Source: Corythucha ciliata (taxonomy: Eukaryota > Arthropoda > Insecta > Hemiptera > Tingidae). From it: DNA of 64,000 nucleotides. The stretch spans positions 45,632,001 through 45,696,000 of the forward strand of contig CM075943.1 in the NCBI GenBank assembly GCA_038030265.1, in the 5' to 3' direction. The translations under genes were made by a program, and so were the position numbers. The notes beneath the pieces were generated by a model, which saw only the letters and a program-made list of their open reading frames with translations, had not been told where the DNA came from and did no database searches. Shown here in pieces: positions 34,228 through 44,340 of this stretch (the first letter of the stretch is position 1; each line of letters begins with the position of its first letter).

Positions 34228-34415
34228 GGCAATGTCACGAGAAATGTCTTCAAAAACATATGGTCTTAGCGAAAATTAATCAGGGAACAGGTGTTTTCAA
34301 TGAAATTGCGCGCGATATAGTAAGAAAGATCGTGTACATTAACATTAAAAACGCCTGTTCCGTGATTAATTTTCATTAGGATCTCATGATTTTGAAGAGA
34401 TTGCTCACGATATTT
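34228..34415. repeat. ~190-bp imperfect hairpin with almost no loop
   Basis: The best-matching part is 34271-34297 against 34348-34374 (GAAAATTAATCA, GGAACAGG and GTTTT, 25 of 27 paired). Pairing continues outward (CTTCAAAA / TTTTGAAG) and inward (GATATAGTAAG / TTTCTTA-like). It could be a small foldback or a hairpin RNA source. Confidence 0.6.
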
Positions 34416-34497
34416 CATGGACAATTTTTTCATGTGAATGGTGCTTATTAACCCTCCCTCACAAACCATGTGTTATGCCTCTGTGGATTTTATGCAT

Positions 34498-34590
34498 CAC
34501 ATCAAAACGCTTCATTTTTCGGAGGAATAAACTTGTTTGGTTGAGCAGACCTCGCAGAACGCACACATAGAGCTTTTGAACACACTTTGG
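34498..34590 (+). repeat. Partial copy of the 55203-56066 foldback arm
   Basis: CGCTTCATTTTTCGGAGGAA then TTGTTTGGTTG and CATAGAGCTTTTGAACA parallel 55297-55320 and 55900-55945. In the larger foldback these blocks lie in opposite arms, so this copy is rearranged or belongs to a relative. Confidence 0.5.
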
Positions 34591-35051
34591 AGCAGGAGAG
34601 CTTATAAGGATAATCAAGAGAAGAGGTGAGGACTCGCCCTTTTTCACAATTTTTTCAAATTAATTTTATAGTTACCAGCAACTATCGACAGCCGGTTCCA
34701 AAAATAAAGAAATAAAAATACCCAGGGGTGCTCGCGGGCCACATGCAGCCGCAACGAACCACCCGCTCTGATCCCCTCGGCACCCCTTACATGACACACA
34801 CACTCCGTCAACCCAACTTCAAGTTCAAAACGAAGAAGTTCATAAGACAGCCGCACGGTTCCCGAGCGCGCCTCTTCCCTACCCGACAATTTTAATTACC
34901 GTAATTCCAACAAATCTCGAAATTGGTCCGGAGTTCTTGCAATTTTTTTCACCTAAAATTCGAAGAAGACCCCAAAGAATGTGGCACTGTGCAATTTTTT
35001 GGGAAAAATGCAGTTGAAAGCATTCTTTTCTTACAATGTAAGTTGTATACA

Positions 35052-35298
35052 AGTTACGTATGTTAAAATCATTGATCTAGCGTTATTAAATAGCAAAGTA
35101 AGATAGATTTAATTCTAGAATTAAGTGGGGGAAAGGAAAGCTGTGAGAAAAGAAAACGATAGGAAATCAGTCTTGGGCAGACATCTAAGCGTACCACTTC
35201 GTATTTTAATCGGGTTTTCTGTAATTAAAGTGAAAAGTATTCTTTGTGAAATAAAGTTTTTTTTAAAAAAACTAAATTTTCCGGAGTTATCACTTATC
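35052..35298 (+). repeat. 5' LTR of the errantivirus
   Basis: Begins AGTTACGTATG and ends CACTTATC. AAATAAAG near 35240 is a possible polyadenylation signal. The AGT start is usual for errantiviruses. Confidence 0.93.
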
Positions 35299-35316
35299 TG
35301 GCGCAGTCGGTAGGAC
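35299..35316 (+). promoter_or_regulatory. tRNA primer-binding site
   Basis: TGGCGCAGTCGGTAGGAC directly follows the 5' LTR. It resembles the primer site of the 17.6/297 errantiviruses, reported to use tRNA-Ser; the tRNA assignment is from family knowledge, not shown here. Confidence 0.85.
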
Positions 35317-35745
35317 GGTTCGGGAGATTAAATTCGTGAAAATTTGACGAAAATCTTGTCCGTTTCAACGGTTAGCCGGACCGCCGAATTTCAAACAACA
35401 AAAATACAGAAAGGAAGATAAACCAATCCTTCGCCTATTTGAACTCTCGCATCGAGCTCAAGAAGGAAATCTTCAAACACCCGAAAAGTGGTCCGTTCCC
35501 GATTTAAGTCACTAATCGAGGAACCAAACTCTACGTCGAAAGCAAAATTTCGTCACCCTCTCGTAAAGGCCCAACTTCAATCGCGAAGACTACCGAGGGC
35601 TCTGCCGAATTCACCACGGCAGACGAAGGAAGAAATTTAAAAGCCGACAGACGTGAGGTCACCGCCCAGGATCAAAAGGAGAGAGCCGTACTCCGCTACA
35701 GCTCGTCGCTCCCTTCATTCAGGAAGTCAAGGACATCATCCCCGC

Positions 35746-35774
35746 ATGACCTTCACCCACTTCCTTCTGTGAGT
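35746..35774 (+). promoter_or_regulatory. Candidate env leader exon start and splice donor
   Basis: An ATG at 35746 opens a short hydrophobic reading frame that meets a near-consensus donor GTGAGT at 35769-35774; unspliced, it stops at once. The frame has 23 nt before the donor (two bases of a codon left over). The acceptor AG at 40543-40544 starts env in the complementary phase. Errantiviral env is known to be made from spliced RNA. Confidence 0.5.
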
Positions 35775-35837
35775 AATTTAAGTGATAGTTCACGCTTTTT
35801 ACCGGACATTGCCTCGTTGCCTAGAATAAACGAAAAT

Positions 35838-38800
35838 ATGGCCGTCCCGGAATTAAAATCTCATTATATGGACATGGTACCCGAATTTCACGGGGAACCC
35901 TCTGGCCTAGCACCCTTTTTGGCCACATGTAACGACCTGGTCACCACATTTTATGATGCTCAAAACCCCAATAATTTTAAAAATAGATATTTAATGTCGT
36001 GTTTAAGAAATAAGATAAAAGGCAAAGCTGCCGAACTTATTAATTGTTTAACTGTCACTACTTGGGAAGAATTAAGAACAGCTCTCATTAGCGGATATTC
36101 TGATAAAAGGGATATCTTTACGTTGGGAATAGAGTTAATGGAAACAAAACAAGGTAACGACACCCCGTTTCGTTATTTAGATAAAGTGGAAGAACTGCTT
36201 TCCCTTCAAATTTCATACTTACAAACTCAAGAGACGCAATCCGATGAATTAAAAGAATATATAAGAAAAATGGCATTAAGAATTTTTCTAAGAGGCTTTA
36301 AAGAACCATTGGCCAGTAGCCTCCTACAAGCCCGAAACCCAACGACCTTAACCGAAGCTAGAAATTTATTAACAAACGATTTTCAATACTTCAGCAATAG
36401 AAATTCTTTTAAACCAGATTTCAAAATGACCCAAAGTTCAAAACCAAACAATTCGCAAAGTGTTACGCATTTAAAGCAAAATTTTTCAAATCAAAATTTC
36501 AAACAAAGTGAAATGCCTGTAATGTCAAACACCCCGAAACAAGAATTTTCTTTTTACAATAGACCGCGTCAACAACCTTTTCAGTCCCAGTACCAACGTC
36601 CCCCGCCCCATCATCAACCAACGCCTATGAGTGTCTCTACTGCGAACACGACTCCTCGTTTCCACTCCCGTAATATTGAATTACAAGAGGTAGAAAATGA
36701 AAACAATGTTCCTTATCCTGCAGAAGAGCATTTAATGACAAATAATTACCTCTCCCCATCAGAAAAAATAGAAAACGTAAATTCTTCCGCCGAACAAGAA
36801 ATGAGTCCTTTTTCTAGAGATATGCCCAAACCTTGCCCCGCCTTCAACTTGATGAACTTGGGACAAGGACTAAATGAGCTGCCTTATTTTATAATACCCA
36901 AACTAAATTTACGAGTTTTGATTGATACCGCCAGCACCAAATCATTTATAGATCCCACAATCGCTAAACAGTTTTTCCCAGCAAAAATTAAAACAGACCC
37001 GTTCCAAGTAACGACCGCTCACGGTACGTCCCTAGAAAAATTTAGTACCTTAGTACCGTGTGGAGAACTTTTCAAAAAGAGAAATTTAAACTTGAAATTT
37101 TACTTATTCAAATTTCATGACCATTTTGATATGCTACTCGGAATAGACAACCTCAAATTTCTGAACGCCAATATTAACCTGTTTGAGAACACCCTTAACA
37201 CCCCTCAAATTAGTATACCTGTTTTGTTCTACCAAATAGACAAGTCCGCAGAATGTTTTAAAATTGAAGCTAGAACCTTAAAGAGAGTAAAAATACGAAT
37301 AAAAAATATAAAAGACGGATTAGGGATAATACCCTATACAAAAATCAGCACAATAGAAATCCCCGAGAGCATAGTTAAAGTTGAGAATTACCAAACCTAC
37401 TGTGCCATGTTAAATCCAAGTAAAAACCCAATCACTATCAAAGCAGTTAAACCGTTGACAGTGGAAGAGTTAGACGAAAAATTACTTGGTCACACATCTA
37501 ATAGCCTAAATATGTATCAATCCGAAAAAACTGACTGGGATGTTTCAAAACTAAGATTAGATCATTTAAATGACGAAGAAAGAAAAGAAATTTTAAAATT
37601 AGTAAAAGAATATTCCGACATTTTTCATTCTGACAAAACCCCTCTCAGTTTCACTAACCAGGTGAAGCACAGAATCAGGACCACCGACGAAAACCCTATC
37701 TACACCAAGCCATATAGGTACCCCCAAATTTATAAACAGGAAGTACAAGCACAAATTTCTGAAATGTTAGAACAAGGGATAATAAGACCTTCCAACTCCC
37801 CATGGAATGCCCCATTAATAGTGGTTCCAAAAAAATTGGATGCCTCAGGAAAACAAAAATTTAGGGTGTGTTTAGACTTTCGTAAGCTAAACGAAAAAAC
37901 GATAGATTACAAATATCCCCTACCCAATATCACAGATATTCTAGACAAACTTGGAAAAAGTCAGTACTTTACAACTATCGATTTAGCCTCGGGGTTCCAT
38001 CAGATAGAGATGGACCCAAGCAGCATCGAAAAAACAGCCTTCAGCACAGAGAATGGGCACTATGAGTTCCTCAGAATGCCCTTTGGCCTTAAGGGAGCCC
38101 CACCGACCTTCCAAAGGGTCATGGATAACATCCTGAGAGGAATACAGAACGAATTTGCCTTAGTGTACATGGACGACATAATATGCTATAGCACCAGCTT
38201 ACAAGAACACATTATCCGACTAAAAGAAATTTTCGGAAGGTTAAGGAAGGCGAATATGAAAGTCCAGCTAGATAAAACAGAGTTCTTAAGAAAAGAAGTA
38301 GCCTTTCTAGGACATGTAGTCACTCCAGAAGGAGTAAAGCCAAACAAGGACAAAATTAAATCCATCACCAACTATCCCATTCCAAAAACGACAAAAGAAA
38401 TAAAGGGTTTTCTAGGACTCTTAGGATACTACAGACGCTTTATAAAAGACTTCGCTGCGTTAACTAAACCTCTCACTAAAAGACTAAAAAAGAACGCCAC
38501 AATAAACATTACTGACCCTGACTACCAAGAAGCATTCGAAACTTGCAAAAATTTACTCATAAACGACCCAATTCTTCAGTATCCAGACTTCGAAAAACCA
38601 TTTCACTTGACCACCGACGCTTCAAACTTTGCCGTGGGGGCCGTGTTAAGCCAAATGCATAAAGGAGGAGACCTACCTGTCGCCTTCGCTAGCCGAACCC
38701 TAAACGAATCCGAAGAAAGACTATCCACGATTGAAAAAGAATTATTGGCAATAGTTTGGGCGGTAAAATACTTTCGCCCCTACCTATACGGCCGTAAATT

Positions 38801-39506
38801 TAAAATTTTCACAGATCATAAACCCCTCCAGTGGCTATTCTCACTAAAAGAACCCAACTCTAAATTATTTAGATGGAGACTAAAGTTAGAAGAATATGAC
38901 TACGAAATTTCCTACAAAAAGGGTTCAACAAACACTAATGCCGACGCACTTTCTAGAATACAGTTAAATATGACTGAAACGGAAGACGCAGACGAAATAA
39001 TCAATGACCTGGTAACAGGATTCTTCATTGAGAATCCTTCGGTAGGTAATTCAAGTCCCACAGTCGAAGACCAAGTCAATGACGCTGGGCAATCTTTACA
39101 AGTAAATCTCGATGAAACTAGTGACTCAGGAGCAACAGTACATTCCAATGCAGACGGAAATACTATTCTTTCCATCCCTATTTCCGAAAGCCCAGTAAAT
39201 CATGGGAATAATCAAATCATTATTAATACCGTTCAAGGCAACCCCCGAAAACCAAAAATAATCAAGCTATTTAACTCTAAAACGCGAATCTTAGTAGAAC
39301 TATCCGTAAATGATTTTGAAAAGGACTTAGTTAGCTTTGTCAAAGAATATGTCACCCCGAAAGTTAAGTACTCCATATATTTTGAGAATTACGTTTATGA
39401 AAAATTCACACAATTAATGGTCAAAAATTTCAAAACATCAGAAATAGATCTTACCAAGTGCAAAGAAAAATTAATTGACGTCCTTGAAGAAGAAGAAATT
39501 CATTAA
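35838..39506 (+). CDS. Errantiviral Gag-protease-RT-RNase H in one frame
   Basis: The first in-frame ATG is at 35838 (the frame is open upstream to 35769). Gag has no zinc knuckle, as usual for errantiviruses, and ends in a Pro/Gln/Arg-rich region (about 36560-36660). The protease core is LIDTASTKSFI (about 36918). The reverse transcriptase has KFRVCLDFRKLNEKT, TIDLASGFHQIEM, FGLKGAPPTFQRVM and catalytic YMDD at 38166-38177. RNase H has LTTDASNFAVGAVL, EKELLAIVWA and FTDHKPLQWLF, and ends about 38960. After a spacer of about 180 residues the frame stops with TAA at 39504-39506. Gag and pol share one frame without a slip; most described relatives use a frameshift here. The stop separates the integrase from the rest. 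Confidence 0.93.
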   Translation: MAVPELKSHYMDMVPEFHGEPSGLAPFLATCNDLVTTFYDAQNPNNFKNRYLMSCLRNKIKGKAAELINCLTVTTWEELRTALISGYSDKRDIFTLGIELMETKQGNDTPFRYLDKVEELLSLQISYLQTQETQSDELKEYIRKMALRIFLRGFKEPLASSLLQARNPTTLTEARNLLTNDFQYFSNRNSFKPDFKMTQSSKPNNSQSVTHLKQNFSNQNFKQSEMPVMSNTPKQEFSFYNRPRQQPFQSQYQRPPPHHQPTPMSVSTANTTPRFHSRNIELQEVENENNVPYPAEEHLMTNNYLSPSEKIENVNSSAEQEMSPFSRDMPKPCPAFNLMNLGQGLNELPYFIIPKLNLRVLIDTASTKSFIDPTIAKQFFPAKIKTDPFQVTTAHGTSLEKFSTLVPCGELFKKRNLNLKFYLFKFHDHFDMLLGIDNLKFLNANINLFENTLNTPQISIPVLFYQIDKSAECFKIEARTLKRVKIRIKNIKDGLGIIPYTKISTIEIPESIVKVENYQTYCAMLNPSKNPITIKAVKPLTVEELDEKLLGHTSNSLNMYQSEKTDWDVSKLRLDHLNDEERKEILKLVKEYSDIFHSDKTPLSFTNQVKHRIRTTDENPIYTKPYRYPQIYKQEVQAQISEMLEQGIIRPSNSPWNAPLIVVPKKLDASGKQKFRVCLDFRKLNEKTIDYKYPLPNITDILDKLGKSQYFTTIDLASGFHQIEMDPSSIEKTAFSTENGHYEFLRMPFGLKGAPPTFQRVMDNILRGIQNEFALVYMDDIICYSTSLQEHIIRLKEIFGRLRKANMKVQLDKTEFLRKEVAFLGHVVTPEGVKPNKDKIKSITNYPIPKTTKEIKGFLGLLGYYRRFIKDFAALTKPLTKRLKKNATINITDPDYQEAFETCKNLLINDPILQYPDFEKPFHLTTDASNFAVGAVLSQMHKGGDLPVAFASRTLNESEERLSTIEKELLAIVWAVKYFRPYLYGRKFKIFTDHKPLQWLFSLKEPNSKLFRWRLKLEEYDYEISYKKGSTNTNADALSRIQLNMTETEDADEIINDLVTGFFIENPSVGNSSPTVEDQVNDAGQSLQVNLDETSDSGATVHSNADGNTILSIPISESPVNHGNNQIIINTVQGNPRKPKIIKLFNSKTRILVELSVNDFEKDLVSFVKEYVTPKVKYSIYFENYVYEKFTQLMVKNFKTSEIDLTKCKEKLIDVLEEEEIH

Positions 39507-40475
39507 ATCATACGAAATTATCACGTTAGTAAAACTAACCACAGAGGTATAACCGAAACTTACTTGAAAATTAAGCGCATGTATTTTTGGCCAAATCAGA
39601 AGAAAACCATTCAAGACTTCATTAACCAATGCGAGATCTGTCTAACCTGCAAATACGACAGACGACCGCTAAAAATCAAATACAACGTCACACCCACAGC
39701 CTCAAGGCCCTTCGAAATCTTACACATCGATAAACTAACACTAGACGGATCAAACTTTTTAACCATCATTGACAAATTTTCCAGATACGCCCAAGCCTAT
39801 TCCGTAACTTCATCCTCCAGTATGGAAGCTGTCAAAGCTCTTATCAAATTTTTCTCCCATCATGGGATACCAGATGTCATAGTATCCGATAACGGCGCTG
39901 AGCTAAACAGCACGATGGTCAAGGAATTGATGGCTCTGCACAAAATTAAAATACATTTTATCAGTAGTCAACACCCAGACTCTAACGGCCCAATAGAAAG
40001 ATTCCACTCCACTTTAGTAGAACACATGAGACTCCTCAACAATCAAGAAGAATACAAAAACGAATCCGTAGTGTCCAAAGTAAATTATGCTCCAGTAGCC
40101 TATAACAACAGCATCCATTCAGCTAGTAACTTTACACCATTCGAAATAATAAACGGCCACGTGCATAATAGTTCTGTAATAAATTTAGATGTCGAACATC
40201 AGTTGACCAATAACTACTTAAATAACCATCGAGACAAAATTCAAATTCTATACGAGAAAATTAGAGAACAGGATCAGGCAAACAAAGGAAAAACCATCGC
40301 TAAACGTAACATGACTAGAGAAGACGTAGTGGAAATACCAAAAGAAGTCTACGTAAAAAACAAACAACTTCAAAGTAAAACGAAAAACAAGTATAATAAA
40401 GAAACCGTTAAAGACGTAAATCCAGGACGAAACCGCACCACAACACAAAACAAAAAATTCACCTGTCTAACGTGA
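39507..40475 (+). pseudogene. Errantiviral integrase, in frame after one stop
   Basis: Same reading frame as the upstream gag-pol, separated only by the TAA at 39504-39506. The N-terminal zinc motif (HVSKTNH, then CEICLTC) starts a few codons after the stop. Catalytic acidic residues appear in LHIDKLTL, VSDNGAELN and GPIERFHSTL. The C-terminus is lysine/arginine rich and ends about 70 nt before the env acceptor. The whole domain is intact, so the only barrier to a full polyprotein is that one stop, unless it is read through. Confidence 0.9.
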
Positions 40476-40544
40476 AACGACCTAGAAAATTAAATAAAAC
40501 TAACCCTTCTACGAACAGTCATGACCCAGGACCTGACATTCCAG

Positions 40545-42161
40545 GACACTCTGGGCTGCAGCAGCCGCAGGAGAACACCTGAAGGATGTGGCTCATAACC
40601 AGGGAGTGCTTCCCATAAAGTTGGGAGAAGCAAAACTGACGAAAGACGAACATACCTTTATCCACTACTATGAATTGGGTAAGTTAACAGAAGAATTTGA
40701 AGTATCAAAAAAGGTTTACAGTGAGCTAAATCGTAAAATTAGTAAATATCAAAATATGCCCAAAGAATTAGAAGAATATAACAAGCTAACAGAATACGTG
40801 GTAGATTTAGTAGAAGATAAGTTAGGAAATATTTTAATTCATAAAAGTAGAAATAAACGAGGGATATTTAATGGGCTCGGAAGTCTAGTGAAAATGGTTA
40901 CGGGAAATTTAGACGCTAGCGACGAGAAAAGATTTGAAACCTTTATGAGTAAGGCCAAAGAAAATGAGTATAGTCTACAAAAACAATTAAACTCCCAATT
41001 CTCTGTCAGTACCGATCTAATAGCGGAATTTAATGACACTATTCGACACATCCAGTACAATAATAACGAAATAAGGAACAAAATTCACCAAATCGGAGAA
41101 ATATTCCAGTCAAATTCCATTAGGGCTAGTTTGTCGTCAGTCAAAGAAACCCTCAACCACATTCAAATAATTTTCAGCCTAATTTTGCAAGTGGCACAAG
41201 ATATCGAAAATGCGCTAACTTTCTGTAAACTAGGAGTCATGCACCCTAGCATCATAAGTTCAAAACAATTATATGCCGAACTTCAGAAAATAGAAAAATA
41301 TTATTCGGGAAAACTCCCTGTCGATCTTAACACCAATAATATTATGGAACTCGAATCGTTGTTTAAAACGCATTGTACAGTGAACCCTACTCAAATCACA
41401 TTTTTTCTCATTCTACCTCTCACCTTACGCGAACAATACGACCTTTATTATCTGAGACCCATTCCCACCTTGTTCCAAGCTCACTACGCTACAGTAATTC
41501 CCCAAAACCAATAAGTGTTAAGAAGCAAAAATGATACAGCAGTCATGAAAAGAATAGTTGCATATTATCCAAGGTCTATTTGTGCTCACAATTCAGCCTA
41601 TCAAATGAGAACGCGCATTGTGAAAAGGAAATTCTTGTCCACGGGACTACCTCGAATTGTCATTTAGTTAATTTAGAAATTGTCGAAAACGAAATTACAC
41701 CCATTCCCGAGATTAATCAGTATCTTGGAATTTTTGTTAACGAGGAAACAATAGAAATAAAAAGAGATAAGGAAATAGAAACTAGAACTTTGAAAGATAT
41801 TTTTCTCATTGATACAGAAAAGGACTCAATCTATTTTAGACATGAGCTACTAAGATATAACTCGTCAAGTACCGGACAACCAAGAATTGTATCCAATGTT
41901 AAATTTGCAATAGACAATCACCCCAGCCCAAATTTGACAATTCAGTTTAAAGATCTCGATTTCGGGAACATCAAACTTAATAGGATTGTGTACCACTCAA
42001 ATTTAGACGCCGCCCATTTAACCATACCTAGCCTATGGACCATTCTGCTCTATATTATATTGATTTGTCTTGTAGCAATTTCTATAAAAAAGTATATTAT
42101 TAAGAGACCAATCCCCGAGAGTATCACCGGCATACGCCTTCCAGACGATGCCAGGATCTAA
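40545..42161 (+). pseudogene. env: Errantiviral envelope glycoprotein, broken
   Basis: F-type fusion glycoprotein of errantiviruses, distantly related to baculovirus F proteins. The frame has no ATG of its own at the start (a stop lies at 40534-40536), in line with expression from a spliced RNA. It begins with an alanine-rich stretch. A furin-type site RNKR is followed by GIFNGLGS, the conserved fusion-peptide start (about 40850-40880). Long helical, asparagine-rich sequence follows. The frame ends at 41514; the C-terminal part is readable in another frame from about 41580, with cysteines, a membrane segment (IPSLWTILLYIILICLVAI) and a basic tail ending 42161. At least one frame change plus stops lie at 41510-41580, so full-length Env cannot be made as is. 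Confidence 0.88.
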
Positions 42162-42170
42162 GGGTGGAGG
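42162..42170 (+). promoter_or_regulatory. Polypurine tract of the errantivirus
   Basis: GGGTGGAGG immediately before the 3' LTR; overlaps the end of env. Confidence 0.7.
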
Positions 42171-42417
42171 AGTTACGTATGTTAAAATCATTGATCTAGC
42201 GTTATTAAATAGCAAAGTAAGATAGATTTAATTCTAGAATTAAGTGGGGGAAAGGAAAGCTGTGAGAAAAGAAAACGATAGGAAATCAGTCTTGGGCAGA
42301 CATCTAAGCGTACCACTTCGTATTTTAATCGGGTTTTTCTGTAATTAAAGTGAAAAGTATTCTTTGTGAAATAAAGTTTTTTTTTTAAAACTAAATTTTC
42401 CGGAGTTATCACTTATC
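42171..42417 (+). repeat. 3' LTR of the errantivirus
   Basis: 247 bp, same as the 5' LTR except T- and A-run lengths. Confidence 0.93.
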
Positions 42418-43157
42418 TTGTATATAAAAATTTATAAATAAATTCAACAAAAACTCCATGGTGCCACATTCTACAGAACATCAGAAATTTTTTGCAAAAA
42501 AAAAAAAAAAAAAAATGTTATTGATCGGAGAAGTACAAGCCGAGATTTTTTGGAAGGCGATTTGAGGTAGGAAAGTAGAGCCTTAAAGAATCGGTGGAAC
42601 GGTCCGAAGGATTAGGATTACGAGGAAGGATAAGATGAGAACGTTAGGATTAAAGAAACGAGGATTAATCCCGTTGGAAAAGTGAGGGGGAAAGCGACTG
42701 CTGGTGTTTATAGAAGGAAGAAATAAAAGGATTTTTAGGTTGAAAATGAGTGGTACCGGTAGGGGGATAACTTTGGAGGCGTCTGCATCTCTCAAAGAGA
42801 AAAATTCTCTCGTGAGAGGCCCGGCCTTTGGGCGCGCAATGTGCCCAATTTACGTATAGGCTCAAAGGGCAGCCTCTAGATCTCGATACAACCATTTAAT
42901 CACGGTGAAATTGGTTGTAAACATGTACCATACGATGGAAATTCTGTTTTTCATGTACGTATAGGAGGAACCACGTATTGTGCTCATGACTCATGAACGC
43001 AACACAATGAGCGTAGCTACAATTTCTATACCTACATATAATTGGAAAGTACGTTACTACGTTATTAGACTGCGTTTCTCTATTGTCTGTTATATGTGTT
43101 ATATTTTATAATGTACATAAACCACAGTGAAGTTAACCGGAAATTCATCCTTCCCCG
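42418..43157. other. Gene-free stretch
   Basis: No gene recognised; poly(A) at 42497-42515. Confidence 0.45.
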
Positions 43158-43657
43158 NNNNNNNNNNNNNNNNNNNNNNNNNNNNNNNNNNNNNNNNNNN
43201 NNNNNNNNNNNNNNNNNNNNNNNNNNNNNNNNNNNNNNNNNNNNNNNNNNNNNNNNNNNNNNNNNNNNNNNNNNNNNNNNNNNNNNNNNNNNNNNNNNNN
43301 NNNNNNNNNNNNNNNNNNNNNNNNNNNNNNNNNNNNNNNNNNNNNNNNNNNNNNNNNNNNNNNNNNNNNNNNNNNNNNNNNNNNNNNNNNNNNNNNNNNN
43401 NNNNNNNNNNNNNNNNNNNNNNNNNNNNNNNNNNNNNNNNNNNNNNNNNNNNNNNNNNNNNNNNNNNNNNNNNNNNNNNNNNNNNNNNNNNNNNNNNNNN
43501 NNNNNNNNNNNNNNNNNNNNNNNNNNNNNNNNNNNNNNNNNNNNNNNNNNNNNNNNNNNNNNNNNNNNNNNNNNNNNNNNNNNNNNNNNNNNNNNNNNNN
43601 NNNNNNNNNNNNNNNNNNNNNNNNNNNNNNNNNNNNNNNNNNNNNNNNNNNNNNNNN
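43158..43657. other. Assembly gap (500 N)
   Basis: Exactly 500 N, like the first gap; probably of unknown true length. Confidence 0.99.
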
Positions 43658-44061
43658 GTGTGTTCCATTGTTTTGTACTTCCATCTTTCCTACAGGAATG
43701 GAAGTATGGTAATCGTGAAAAAATTCGAGTCCGAGCTGACTTATCATTCTTGATGTACAACCTCAGAAAAGTTGAAAAAGTGGTTTTCGGCATGCCGTCG
43801 GTCTGTCGGTCTTTAGTGAAGGAAAATTGCAGCATTGACAGTTGTTTTCAATTATTATTTTCAGAAATTTCTATGAAATGCTGTTCGTGCTACACTTTTC
43901 CTGCAATGGAAAACGCCTAATAGTCCATTAGAATAGTTTGTAGGGCGTGATTTATGGAGGTTCTCAGACTATTAGTTGTACGGTGAATAAGATTTTTTTC
44001 CTCTCTACTGTTTTACTTACTCTTTGAAAGAGAAGAGACGCTTAATATGTAGTACTATCAT

Positions 44062-44340
44062 GTGACCAAACAAATCTATTGGTGCTTCCACAATGCTTAC
44101 CCGTCAGTCGAGATCGTTAGTACTCAAATCGAGAGGGTACAACTCCCGGCTTCGCGTATGCGAGTCCTCGAAGTAGGTGAAAACGTCCTCAGGTACATCA
44201 ACCATCAAGTTCTCAACGTCATTTTCGAGCTGAAAAATGTTTCAATGACTTATAAGAATCAAGAAACGGAGCAATGTTATCCTGACTTCATCCTTCGCAT
44301 TCAGAAAGGAAGAGCCAGAAAACAAGAAGAAACAAACTAA
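44062..44340 (+). CDS. Unrecognised open frame, 92 codons
   Basis: A frame from 44062 (GTG, no ATG near the start) to the TAA at 44338-44340. It reads without low-complexity sequence and ends in a basic tail (RIQKGRARKQEETN). I recognise no domain. The missing ATG means that, if real, it would be a terminal exon or a gene fragment. It might equally be chance. Confidence 0.2.
   Translation: MTKQIYWCFHNAYPSVEIVSTQIERVQLPASRMRVLEVGENVLRYINHQVLNVIFELKNVSMTYKNQETEQCYPDFILRIQKGRARKQEETN

Larger units (their letters stand above)
35052..42417 (+). mobile_element. Errantivirus-type endogenous retrovirus (17.6/297-like)
   Basis: 247-bp LTRs at 35052-35298 and 42171-42417 differ only in homopolymer lengths, so the insertion is recent. 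The primer site TGGCGCAGTCGGTAGGAC follows the 5' LTR, as in the 17.6/297 group. Gag, protease, reverse transcriptase, RNase H, integrase and env follow, then a purine tract and the 3' LTR. It spans 7366 bp. TGTATA is found beside both ends, but two bases off at the left, so the target duplication is unresolved. Lesions: one stop between RNase H and integrase, and a stop plus frameshift in env. Confidence 0.95.

Noticed and set aside
39504..39506. Changed genetic code (TAA read as amino acid)
   Set aside because: Other elements in the window are broken by TAG and TGA, and many frames end normally with TAA; ordinary nonsense mutation fits better.
43080..43920. Open frames across the second N run
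   Set aside because: Same artefact; the real flanking sequence has no recognisable domain.
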